In this document: piece by piece, positions 35,768-44,152 of the stretch | Position numbering within the stretch: the stretch's first letter is position 1 | How the letters are laid out: every line of letters begins with the position of its first letter | Source: Bradymonadales bacterium | Lineage (GTDB): Bacteria; Myxococcota_A; Bradymonadia; JAFGEP01 | DNA: 64,000 nucleotides | NCBI GenBank assembly: GCA_016931535.1 | Contig: JAFGEP010000096.1 | Coordinates: forward strand, 168,091-232,090 | Direction: 5' to 3' | Position numbers and translations under genes: made by a program | The notes under the pieces: generated by a model | The model's database searches: none | Seen by the model: only the letters and a program-made list of their open reading frames with translations | What the model was told of the DNA's origin: nothing

Positions 35768-36445
35768 ATGGCTCGAAAAGGGCGGTACGAAGACAGTAAT
35801 CCCGACTTGTTTCTCATACCGATCATGAACATCATCATGATCATCATTCCACTGCTGTTGCTCACGGCCAGCTTCGTGATCGTGGCGACCCTGCCGGTCA
35901 CCTCTCCGCGCAGCGCTCAGGCCGTGACGCCTCAGGAGCAGATGGAGGAGATGCAGGTCCCGGTGCCCCGTTTGTTGGTGGCCATCACCGAGAACGGCTT
36001 CACCATCACCGACATGGCGCAGTCGCCAGCCTTTGCCGAGTCGCAGCTCGGGTACCCCCTAGCCGAATGCCCCCCGGCCTCGCCCGAATCTGGCTTGATG
36101 CCGGTGACCATCTGTAACGTCGGCGGTCGTGTCAGCCAGCCGAAGCTGATCGATCGGCTGAACTACCGGGGTTTGTACAACCGGTTGGTGGAGATCAAGA
36201 ACTACTCGGCCTGGAACGCCCAGTGGACCGACGAGAACGAGATCATCAACATCGTGGCGGAACGCGAGATTCCGTTCGAGGTGGTGGTTCGGACCATGGA
36301 CATCTCCCGGTTTTTCATGGAGCAGGACGGCTATAACGACGAGGAGACCTTCCGTACGGCGGAGTATCGAACCGAGGAAGGGGGCGCCTTCGTCGACCTG
36401 TTCCCCAGCCCGGTGCTTCTATTGCCTCGTGCCGTAACGGATTGA
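35768..36445 (+). CDS. TolR/ExbD-family protein lacking the membrane Asp (Asn in its place)
   Basis: The 225-residue product has AGGAGAG upstream. A single N-terminal membrane helix (~17-40) begins FLIPIMNIIMIIIPLLLL. The position normally held by the proton-carrying Asp is Asn (codon AAC in ATC ATG AAC ATC). A periplasmic domain of ~180 residues follows, with a TolR-like end (WTDENEIINIVAEREIPFEVVVRTMDISR). It pairs with a second TolR-like protein that does have the Asp, so the two probably play unequal roles in one stator. Confidence 0.82.
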   Translation: MARKGRYEDSNPDLFLIPIMNIIMIIIPLLLLTASFVIVATLPVTSPRSAQAVTPQEQMEEMQVPVPRLLVAITENGFTITDMAQSPAFAESQLGYPLAECPPASPESGLMPVTICNVGGRVSQPKLIDRLNYRGLYNRLVEIKNYSAWNAQWTDENEIINIVAEREIPFEVVVRTMDISRFFMEQDGYNDEETFRTAEYRTEEGGAFVDLFPSPVLLLPRAVTD

Positions 36446-36487
36446 ACCGCCCGGTAAGCAAGGCGATCACATTGAGGTACGGTTCGG

Positions 36488-37105
36488 ATGGTGGACGATA
36501 ACAAGAACGTGGAGGCGGTCCAGGGGTTCACCCTCGACGAGGAGGAGCGCATCCTGGCTCGGCGATATCACCAGGCGAGGATGGGGAAGAAATCACGGCG
36601 CCAGCTCCCGGGCGCCACCCTGACCATGAACTCCTTGATGGACCTGATGGTCATCATTCTGGTGTTTTTCCTGTTCAACACCCAGCAGCAGATGATCCAG
36701 CCGGAGATGTCGGACGAGCTGTTCATGCCGTTCAGCTCCGCCGCCTATCCGCTCGAAGACAACATGGTGATCACCATCACCAAGCAAGCGGTGCTGGTGA
36801 ACAACAGCTTCGTGGTGGAGGTGGTCAGCGGCGATATCCCGGAAAACAAGCGGGTCAGCTCTACCAGCCCCCTGATACCCGACCTGCAGCAAGCGGTGGA
36901 GGAGGTGCTGCACGTCCAGGAACGGTGGGCCGTCATCCGCCAGGAGGCAGCCGAGCACGTCTGTACCATCATCGCAGACCGGGAAACCCCCTATCAGGTC
37001 ATCGCCTATGTCATGATGTCGGCATCGGCAGGCGGTGTGCAGCGGTTCAAGTTTGCCATTCTTCAGGTCTCCCCTTCGAGTCTTTGGGGAGCCACCAGCA
37101 CCTGA
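36488..37105 (+). CDS. TolR/ExbD-family motor subunit with intact membrane Asp
   Basis: The 205-residue product has a cytoplasmic N-terminus of ~40 residues and one membrane helix with the key Asp (MNSLMDLMVIILVFFLF). The periplasmic domain ends with the TolR-type block (ISTIIADRETPYQVIAYVMM-like region, read here as TIIADRETPYQVIAYVMM). Together with the TolQ-like protein it would conduct protons and transmit force to the periplasmic partner GltG. GAGG lies upstream of the ATG. Confidence 0.85.
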   Translation: MVDDNKNVEAVQGFTLDEEERILARRYHQARMGKKSRRQLPGATLTMNSLMDLMVIILVFFLFNTQQQMIQPEMSDELFMPFSSAAYPLEDNMVITITKQAVLVNNSFVVEVVSGDIPENKRVSSTSPLIPDLQQAVEEVLHVQERWAVIRQEAAEHVCTIIADRETPYQVIAYVMMSASAGGVQRFKFAILQVSPSSLWGATST

Positions 37106-37182
37106 GCCTGCCGCTGGGGAAACCAGTTCCAGCAGGCACCGGGAGCCAACCAGGAGACAGGCTGAGCAGGAGGTGGTCGGGG

Positions 37183-37193
37183 AGGTTGAAATA
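37183..37193 (+). repeat. AGGTTGAAATA, copy 1 of a shared intergenic 11-mer
   Basis: The same 11-mer occurs at 45293-45303 in front of ribF. Here it lies in the 150-base gap between the second TolR gene and the gltG-like gene. The downstream bases are also similar (A-C/T-C-G-G after 4-6 bases). It may be a shared regulatory site or chance. Confidence 0.3.
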
Positions 37194-37254
37194 CAGCACC
37201 GGATCGGACGTTTCATACAGGTAGTACCGTCTGTTGCGAGACCCGTTTTCACCC

Positions 37255-38700
37255 ATGGCTACCGCTACCTCCTCCAAAAACCTGCGAATCGGCGTCATTC
37301 AAAACGGGACCCTCATCGAGGAGCGGTTGTTCACCAGCCGGCAGCGGGTCACCATCGGGAAGAGGCATAAAAACAGCCTTTCGGTGTTCGCCCCCTCCAT
37401 GCCCGACTCCCACCCCCTGTTCGAGGTGAAGCACGGCCGGTACCACTTGCAGTGGACCGATGCCATGACGGGACGATTGTCGCTGGGGTCCGCCGTCTTC
37501 AAGCTGGAGCGGTTGAAAGAAGAAGGCAAGGCGGCCCGAACCAAGACCGGCTGGTCCATCCCGTTGGATGAGCAGACACGAGGCAAGATCGAGATCGGGG
37601 ACATCTTCGTCCTCTTCCAGTTCGTCAGCCCTCCCCCCATCCGACCCGGACCCCAGATGCCGGTTGCCCTTCGGGGCGGCCCGCTGCGATTTCTGAACAG
37701 CACGGTGGAGCTGACCGGTCCCTTCGGATTGGCCCTCCTCTTGTCGGTGCTGCTGCAGGTGGGGTTCATCCTGTACGTGGTGATCGAGGTCCCCCCTCCC
37801 CCGCGACCGGTGGATATCAACGACCTGCCCGACGAGATCCGGATGATCTTGGCCGCACAGGTGGAAGAGCCCGCTCCGCTGGACGTCGATGAGCTGGCTG
37901 AGCGGGAGAGGGCCGAGCAAGCCGCCGAGGAGGAGCAACAGCAGGTCGAGGCGGAGGAGCAGCAGACTGAGGAGCAGCAGGCACAGCGGCGGGAGGAACG
38001 GAGAAGCGAGGAGACGGCCACCACCCCGGAGCTCTCACGAGAAGATCGACTGCGGGTGGCGCGGCAGCGAGTGCGGGACGAAGCGTTCTTCACCGCCATG
38101 TTCACCTCCAACGACGGCTCCGGACCGGTCATGGAGCAGGTGTTCAACATGTCCGATCGGAGCGTCGAGCACGTGCTGCGCCGTGTTCGAGCGCGGGGCG
38201 ACGGTTCGCTGGTCAGCCGCAGCGGTGCCTTGTCCACCGGCGAGGGCGAGGAGGGCATCCCACTGGCGCAAGCGGTGAATGTCGACCTGTCGGCCAGCAC
38301 GGGGATGACCCAACAGCGGGCACAGAACCTGGGCCAGACGGGGGAACGGGAGCGCGTCCGGGTCCGCTCCGACATTCGAGGGTCTCGGGAACGGGTGGTC
38401 GGAGAAGGCCGGTGTGACCCCGAGGCGTTGAACCAGTCGCTGCGACAGAAGGTCAGAGATATCCAGCGCTGCTACGAGCGGGTCCTGCCCGATCATCCGA
38501 CCCTGGAGGGGCGGATCGTACTCCAGTTCACCATCGACGAACGCGGGCTGGTCAGCGATGTCCGGCTAGTGGAGAACGAGGTGGGGGACCAGGTCGGAAG
38601 CTGCGTGGAAGGGCGGGTCAGGCGCTGGCGCTTCGATGTCTGCGAAGGTGGGGCCGTCACCGTACAGAAGACCTTCATTCTCTCTCCCGCTCGAGACTGA
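37255..38700 (+). CDS. gltG: GltG/PglI-like: FHA-type domain, membrane helix, AgmX/PglI C-terminal domain
   Basis: The 481-residue product starts at the ATG at 37255. Residues ~8-125 look like a divergent FHA domain (QRVTIGKRHKNSLSVFA, HPLFEVKHGRYHLQW, KIEIGDIFVLFQF). A membrane helix (~150-175, FGLALLLSVLLQVGFILYVVIEV) leads to a Glu/Gln-rich periplasmic coiled coil (~210-265). The TonB-like AgmX/PglI tail (~385-481) has VRDIQRCYERVLPDHP, LEGRIVLQFTIDERG and RRWRFDVCEGGAVTVQKTF. This matches Myxococcus GltG (PglI), the second TonB-like force transducer beside GltJ. It ends the motor operon. Confidence 0.88.
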   Translation: MATATSSKNLRIGVIQNGTLIEERLFTSRQRVTIGKRHKNSLSVFAPSMPDSHPLFEVKHGRYHLQWTDAMTGRLSLGSAVFKLERLKEEGKAARTKTGWSIPLDEQTRGKIEIGDIFVLFQFVSPPPIRPGPQMPVALRGGPLRFLNSTVELTGPFGLALLLSVLLQVGFILYVVIEVPPPPRPVDINDLPDEIRMILAAQVEEPAPLDVDELAERERAEQAAEEEQQQVEAEEQQTEEQQAQRREERRSEETATTPELSREDRLRVARQRVRDEAFFTAMFTSNDGSGPVMEQVFNMSDRSVEHVLRRVRARGDGSLVSRSGALSTGEGEEGIPLAQAVNVDLSASTGMTQQRAQNLGQTGERERVRVRSDIRGSRERVVGEGRCDPEALNQSLRQKVRDIQRCYERVLPDHPTLEGRIVLQFTIDERGLVSDVRLVENEVGDQVGSCVEGRVRRWRFDVCEGGAVTVQKTFILSPARD

Positions 38701-38962
38701 CCCGGTGCCCAGGCCGGCTGGCGGGGGAGGGAGAGACCGTCGGATGCGTCCTTTGGTCCGGTCTGGCGCGGGAGGGGTACTGCGCGGTCCGGGTATCCGC
38801 ACCGGCTTCCCTGGATCAACGCGAGTGGGCGGCCGGTATCTTTCCTGTTGCGGGCGTTGCCCGCCCGGGGTTTGAGGGGAGTTCTGGAATCGTTTTTGCA
38901 CGTTGATCTGGACCGGCCTGGAGGTTTTCCTGGCGACTGGAATGCTGGGGAAGGGGGAAACC

Positions 38963-39520
38963 GTGTCTCGATGGGCTCAATCAGCGGTGCTGGTGATGCT
39001 GGCGGCCTGTCTGCCCTGGCTGAGCGCATCGGCCCAGGTGCTCGATCTGTCCGGCATGGACGGGGGGCAGATGCTCGACCAGGCCGAAGAATGGCTGGAC
39101 CAGATCGACGAGGCGGTCACGCGGGTCCAGGAGCTCGCCGAGCGAACTGGAGAACAGGAGTCCGACCTTTCCAAGATGAGATGCATCCGCGAGAAGCTGG
39201 CAGCCCTGCAGGGATTCCAGCGACTGGCTCAGGAGGCCTACTCCAGCCTGTCTGCCCTGGTCTCTCAAGGTGATGTGGAAGGGATGCGGCACCAGTACAC
39301 GCTGATCTCCGTTGCCTCGGGGAGGGTCGAAAACCTGTGCCGAGAGGCGAACGAATGTCTGGGAGAGATCCTGACCTACGCCGGCGATTCTCAGCGGGCG
39401 GCAGACATCGATGAAGAGATACCAGACGAGACCGACTGGACCGCCAGCGACTCGGCCAACTTGACGCTACAACGGATCACCCCCGGTACCCCGCTGCCCG
39501 AAGTGACCCCGTATCAGTGA
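38963..39520 (+). CDS. Secreted helical protein of unknown function
   Basis: The 185-residue product starts at GTG 38963, with AAGGGGGAA five bases upstream; an in-frame ATG at 38942 is the alternative. The signal peptide (SAVLVMLAACLPWLSASAQ) is cleaved near residue 22. The mature protein is helical and acidic (MLDQAEEWLDQIDEAVTRVQ, MRCIREKLAALQGFQRLAQE) with Cys residues that could pair. It lies between the gltG-like gene and the exporter genes. Similar small helical periplasmic proteins accompany gliding operons, but I cannot name a family. Confidence 0.6.
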   Translation: MSRWAQSAVLVMLAACLPWLSASAQVLDLSGMDGGQMLDQAEEWLDQIDEAVTRVQELAERTGEQESDLSKMRCIREKLAALQGFQRLAQEAYSSLSALVSQGDVEGMRHQYTLISVASGRVENLCREANECLGEILTYAGDSQRAADIDEEIPDETDWTASDSANLTLQRITPGTPLPEVTPYQ

Positions 39521-39674
39521 TAAACTGGAGCGAGACCCGCTGCACCAGGTGGAGCGACCGAAAGGTTTTGGGGGAAGGGGAAACTGGTGTAGGTTGTCTG
39601 CGGACTCGGTCGATCTGAGCCGGTGAACATGCGCAGGTCGCCGAGCGGCTTGATGTACATTGCCAGGGCGGTTC

Positions 39675-41108
39675 ATGGAAGCGGGACGGAGGATGAGGGG
39701 GGTCTCAAGTGCGATAGCGGCCCTGTCCCTGTCCGCTTTGCTCTTTGCACCCCATGGCGGAGCGGTCGCCCAGTCCTACGACGAGAGCGGCGGTTTGGGT
39801 TACCGTTCGCTCACTCCGATCTCCAGGCCGGTCTCGCGCAACGATGACCAGGGGATTCGGTTAGGGCAGTTTGTGGTGCACCTGGGGGGAGGACTGGCTA
39901 CCGGCTTCGATAGCAACGTGTTTTTTGCCAGCCAAAAGAGCGATCTCGACTCCTCCTTTCTCTTCCAACTGATGCCCACCCTCCGGATCGAACCCCGCAA
40001 TCCCCGGCTACTTCGGATCAGGAGCAACGCGCAGCTGATGTGGGGGTTGTACACCGCCGAGAACCAACAGATCCAATCTCAGGGCGGGATTGAGCTGTTG
40101 GCCGACAACAGCCTGCAGATGGGCGCGACCGGCATGGTCTCCTTCTCCCTGTACGATGTGGTCCGGCGGCGGATCACCAGTCCGGGATACCCGGGCGAGG
40201 AGACCCAAGACCACCTGTACCACGAGGTGGGTGCAGCGCTGGCCCTGCATCCGGGCGGTGCCGATCGGACCAGCCGTCTCGGGTTCACCGCCGGCTTGAC
40301 CGGCGGGTACGGGAACGATCGGTGGAACAAGGAGTTGGATCTGGATGCCCAGCTATTCCTGCTCGGCTGGACCGTGAAGTACCACTTTTTCCCTCTGACC
40401 GCGGTCTATATCCGAGGGGGGTACCAGATGGTGTGGTACGAGACACGGGAGCGGACCACTTTCTGGGATGCCGAGGAGGTTCTGCCTCCGCTGTACCAGG
40501 CCTTCGCCGGGTCCCCATTGATCAATGTGAACTCCTCCCCTCTACGGCTCTACGGGGGACTGGCTGGTCTGTTGACTCACCGGGTGAATGTGCGGTTGGA
40601 GGGCGGTTATGGTTTTGGGTTCTACGAGGAGGAGCCCTCCTTCGAGGGGTGGTTGGGGCGGGCCGAAGTGGGGCTGTCGATCAGCCGGAGGACCCATGTC
40701 CTGGTAGGCTGGGAGCGGGGTTTTGCCGACAGCACCTTTACCAACTACTACGCCTTTCACCGCTTCTTCTCCCAGGTCAAGGTGGACGCAGCGGAGTGGT
40801 ACTTCGGGGGGCAAGCCAGCGTGGAGCTGCAGCAGTTCGCGGCGGTTGATCCGCCGGTGATGGAGACGGCCTCCGGGGAGATCCCGCTGTTCAACCAGAG
40901 CGAGCGGGAGGATCCCCTGTTGTCGGCGACCGCATTTGTGGCCTACAACTTGACCGACTGGCTTCGCCTGAGCGGGTACTACACGCTCAGGGCCAACCTG
41001 ACGAGGTTCGTGGTGACCACCTTTTCAGGCGATGGCCTGGAACAGTACCGTTCCCAGGGTGACTACCTCAAGCATCAATTCTTCCTGGCCACGGAGTTCG
41101 AGTACTGA
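39675..41108 (+). CDS. Outer-membrane beta-barrel protein paired with a short Wza (Wzp/ExoB-like)
   Basis: About 477 residues from the ATG at 39675 (alternative ATG 39693). A signal peptide (AIAALSLSALLFAPHGGAVAQ) is followed by amphipathic beta-strands typical of porins (LGGGLATGFDSNVFFA, LRIRSNAQLMWGLY, AVYIRGGYQMVWYETRER, VRLEGGYGFGFYEEE, LRLSGYYTLRANLTRF), ending in an aromatic residue (EFEY) as outer-membrane barrels do. Immediately downstream are wza-like and wzc-like genes. In Myxococcus, short Wza proteins that lack the outer-membrane helix pair with such barrels (WzpX/S/B). GltH-type gliding barrels are an alternative, given the upstream island. Confidence 0.75.
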   Translation: MEAGRRMRGVSSAIAALSLSALLFAPHGGAVAQSYDESGGLGYRSLTPISRPVSRNDDQGIRLGQFVVHLGGGLATGFDSNVFFASQKSDLDSSFLFQLMPTLRIEPRNPRLLRIRSNAQLMWGLYTAENQQIQSQGGIELLADNSLQMGATGMVSFSLYDVVRRRITSPGYPGEETQDHLYHEVGAALALHPGGADRTSRLGFTAGLTGGYGNDRWNKELDLDAQLFLLGWTVKYHFFPLTAVYIRGGYQMVWYETRERTTFWDAEEVLPPLYQAFAGSPLINVNSSPLRLYGGLAGLLTHRVNVRLEGGYGFGFYEEEPSFEGWLGRAEVGLSISRRTHVLVGWERGFADSTFTNYYAFHRFFSQVKVDAAEWYFGGQASVELQQFAAVDPPVMETASGEIPLFNQSEREDPLLSATAFVAYNLTDWLRLSGYYTLRANLTRFVVTTFSGDGLEQYRSQGDYLKHQFFLATEFEY

Positions 41109-41195
41109 CGGGCACCTTGGCCCGGGTTTTGCTTCAAGGTAGAGTGGTGGCAAGCTCACCTTTGGCAGAGGTGTGTCTGACAGGGAGCTTGGGCC

Positions 41196-41870
41196 ATGGT
41201 CAAGAGGTCTCCTCCGGGGGTTTTACAGGCGCCGGTATGGGCTGTCGATGGGGGGCAGCACCGATGGGCGATACTTTTTGCGGGGTTGGTGTGGACGTTT
41301 GTACACAGTTGCGGCGGGGGCGCCGACCCCATGTATCGCCAGCTCACCGCGGAGCCCCCGGCCTACGACTGGCAGGCGGATACCGTCGAGCCCACCGACC
41401 GGTTCGAGATCCGGGTGGCCGGCGAACCCGAGTTGAGTGGAGAGTTCACGGTTTCCGGTCGGGGAACCATCAACTACCCCTGGGTTGGCGAGCTGCAGGT
41501 CCAGGGGCTGAACTGCGACGAGGTGAGTGCGCTGATCGGCGACGCGCTGCGGCAGGGCTATCTGCGAGATCCCAGCGTGACCTGCCAGATCACCGAGATC
41601 AACAGCCGCAAGGTTGATGTGCTGGGAGAGGTGCACCGCCCCGGCACCTTCGTATACGAGGAGAGCATGTCGGTGGTGCGAGCGATCGCCCGGGCCGGTG
41701 GATTCACCGAAGATGCCGCCCCCAACCGGACCAACGTGCTGCGGCTCATCGACGGGGTAGAGACCCGCATCTCGATCCCGGTGGACGACATCCTGTCCGG
41801 AAATGCGCCTAACTTTGTGCTCCAACCGGGTGATACGGTTTTTGTCCCTCGATATACATTGATACCATGA
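41196..41870 (+). CDS. wza: Short polysaccharide export lipoprotein (Wza/OPX family)
   Basis: The 224-residue product has GGGAG before its ATG. The signal ends in VHSC (lipobox). The mature protein has a Poly_export domain (DRFEIRVAGEPELSGEFTVS, INYPWVGELQVQGL) and one SLBB domain (KVDVLGEVHRPGTFVYEE ... SVVRAIARAGGFTEDA), ending GDTVFVPRY. It stops after this, without the extra domains and C-terminal membrane helix of E. coli Wza (~380 residues), so it cannot itself cross the outer membrane and probably docks on the barrel encoded just upstream. It overlaps wzc by 4 bases (ATGA). Confidence 0.88.
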   Translation: MVKRSPPGVLQAPVWAVDGGQHRWAILFAGLVWTFVHSCGGGADPMYRQLTAEPPAYDWQADTVEPTDRFEIRVAGEPELSGEFTVSGRGTINYPWVGELQVQGLNCDEVSALIGDALRQGYLRDPSVTCQITEINSRKVDVLGEVHRPGTFVYEESMSVVRAIARAGGFTEDAAPNRTNVLRLIDGVETRISIPVDDILSGNAPNFVLQPGDTVFVPRYTLIP

Positions 41871-44152
41871 CGCCGAACCAACCGACCGATCCGAATCTGA
41901 ACAGCCTGGAGGGTTTTCGGGAACCCGGCCTGCCCATACGGGAGTACTGGGCCATCCTCCGCAAGCGGGTGTGGTCCATTCTGCTGGTGCTGGGGCTGGT
42001 ATCGGGCCTGGCCCTGCTGTACATCGTCAACCAGCCCAATATCTACCGCGCCACCGCGACGGTGGAGATCCGCACCGACCAGAACCGGGTGCTGAGCGAC
42101 ATGGAGCCGGTGGTCGATCCGGCCGGTGGTGCCCGCTACTGGAGCACGCGCGAGTTCTACGAGACCCAGTATCGCATCATCAGCAGCCGAGCGGTGGCCC
42201 AGCAGGTGGTCACCGCTCTCCAGCTGTCTACCAACCTGCAGTTTCTGGGGTTGAGTCAGCAAGCCGATGTCGAGCAACTCCGCTCGGAGATGGAGCGGAT
42301 CGATCCGGTGGATCGGCTGATGTCCATGGCCCACGTGGAACCGATTCCCGACAGCTATCTGGTCGAGATCTCGGTCGAGCATACCGATCCCGCGCTGGCC
42401 ACCTTGCTGGCCAACACCATTGCCCAGGTCTACGTGGAACGGAACCGGGAACAGCAGCTACGGGGCACCACCGATGCCTTCGAATGGCTGGACGAGGAGC
42501 GGGTGAACCTGCGCAACCGGGTGGAGCAGGCGGAGGCGGCGCTTTTGGAGTTCCGCCAGCAGCACGACATGCATGATGCCACCCTGGTGGCCAGACAACA
42601 GCTGTTGACCGGTCAGCTGGACGATGTGACCGGACGGCTTTCCGCCGTTCGCGAACAGTTGAGCCAGACCCGGAGCGAACAGAGACAGATCCGGCGGGCC
42701 CTGGAGTCGGGGCAGGTGGCCGATATCCCTCTGCAGGCGGTGATCGAGAACCCGTTGATCCACACGCTCAAGCAGCAGCGGCAGCACATCTCGGATGAGC
42801 TGCGACGCCTCGAGGCCCAGTATGGGGAGAACCAGTACCGGGTACAGGGATTGACACAGTCGCTGGCCCAGGTGGAGGAGGCGATCGACCGGGAGGTCAC
42901 CACCATTCTATCCAGCTACGATACCGTCTTGTCTGGCATCGAGTCCCGGGAGCGGGAGCTGGTGTCCCAGCAGGAGGCGATCCGGCAGCAGATGGTGGAG
43001 CTGAGCCTGGCGGAGCCCAGCTACAACCAGCTGGAGCGGGATATCCAGCTGGACACCCAGACGCTGCAGGTCATCGAGCAGCGCCACAAGGAAGCGGACC
43101 TCTACCGGCGGCAACAAGATGTCAACAACATCGAGATGCTGGATGCGGCGATCACCCCCACCAGACCGGTTCGCCCCAATCGACAGCAGGTTGCCTTCAT
43201 TGCGGCCATCCTGGGGCTGGTGTTGGGGGTCGGGTTGGCTTTTCTGCTGGAGATCCTGGATAACACCGTCAAGACGCAGGAGGATGTGGAGCAGGTTTGC
43301 GGCCTGACCTTTTTGGGGGTCATTCCCAGTATCAAGGGGCGGATCAACCATCGCCGCCGCTCGGCGGATGGAGCGGGTCCGCCTGGTCAACTTCGGGATC
43401 TGCACATCCATCACAATCCCAAGAGTACGGTGGCCGAGACCTGTCGAGCCATCCGGACCAATCTGCATTTCATGCTGCCGGACAAGCCGCTGCGGCGGAT
43501 CCTGGTCACCAGTGCCGGTCCTCGGGAAGGCAAGACCTCGACCGCCATCAACCTGGGGACGGTCATGGCACAGGCCAATCGACGGGTGCTGCTGGTGGAG
43601 ACGGACATGAGAAAGCCCCGCCTCCACCGTGCCTTCCAACTACCCAACGAGGTCGGGTTGACCAATCTCATCCTGGGAGAGGTAGAGATCGAGCAGGTGG
43701 TTCATTCCACCGTCATCCCGCACCTGGATGTGCTGCCTTGTGGAGCCATTCCGCCCAATCCCACCGAGCTGATGCACACGGACCGATTCCGAGCGGTCGT
43801 GGAGGAGCTCTCCGCCCGCTACGATCAGATCATCTTCGATTCTCCCCCCATCATCGCGGTGGCCGACTCCATGATCCTGGGAAGAATGGCGGATGGGGTC
43901 CTGTTGGTCATCAAGGCCGGCCACACCTCCAGCGAGATCGTGAAGAGAGCCGGTCAGCTGCTGCGGGGGATCAAGGCTCCCTTGCTGGGCGCCATCCTCA
44001 ACGATCTGGATCTGGAGGACCGCGCCTATCGATACCACCATTACTACTCGTACTACTACCATCACGGCCAGTACTACGAGGAGTCTCGACCGGCCAAATC
44101 GTCCGAGAAAACGGCCGATCAGGAGCCGGGGCGGGCTGAACTCAGTCCCTGA
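41867..44152 (+). CDS. wzc: Wzc-type polysaccharide co-polymerase / bacterial tyrosine kinase
   Basis: The 761-residue product has an N-terminal Wzz domain with two membrane helices (~35-55 and ~440-463) flanking a long periplasmic coiled coil. The C-terminal cytoplasmic BY-kinase domain has Walker A GPREGKTS (~550), Walker A' VLLVETDMRKP and Walker B IIFDSPP. The tail is an unusually dense Tyr/His cluster around residues 722-741, the likely autophosphorylation site. With the short Wza and the barrel it forms an export system for a polysaccharide made elsewhere. The stop overlaps the convergent gene by 11 bases. Confidence 0.92.
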   Translation: MTPNQPTDPNLNSLEGFREPGLPIREYWAILRKRVWSILLVLGLVSGLALLYIVNQPNIYRATATVEIRTDQNRVLSDMEPVVDPAGGARYWSTREFYETQYRIISSRAVAQQVVTALQLSTNLQFLGLSQQADVEQLRSEMERIDPVDRLMSMAHVEPIPDSYLVEISVEHTDPALATLLANTIAQVYVERNREQQLRGTTDAFEWLDEERVNLRNRVEQAEAALLEFRQQHDMHDATLVARQQLLTGQLDDVTGRLSAVREQLSQTRSEQRQIRRALESGQVADIPLQAVIENPLIHTLKQQRQHISDELRRLEAQYGENQYRVQGLTQSLAQVEEAIDREVTTILSSYDTVLSGIESRERELVSQQEAIRQQMVELSLAEPSYNQLERDIQLDTQTLQVIEQRHKEADLYRRQQDVNNIEMLDAAITPTRPVRPNRQQVAFIAAILGLVLGVGLAFLLEILDNTVKTQEDVEQVCGLTFLGVIPSIKGRINHRRRSADGAGPPGQLRDLHIHHNPKSTVAETCRAIRTNLHFMLPDKPLRRILVTSAGPREGKTSTAINLGTVMAQANRRVLLVETDMRKPRLHRAFQLPNEVGLTNLILGEVEIEQVVHSTVIPHLDVLPCGAIPPNPTELMHTDRFRAVVEELSARYDQIIFDSPPIIAVADSMILGRMADGVLLVIKAGHTSSEIVKRAGQLLRGIKAPLLGAILNDLDLEDRAYRYHHYYSYYYHHGQYYEESRPAKSSEKTADQEPGRAELSP

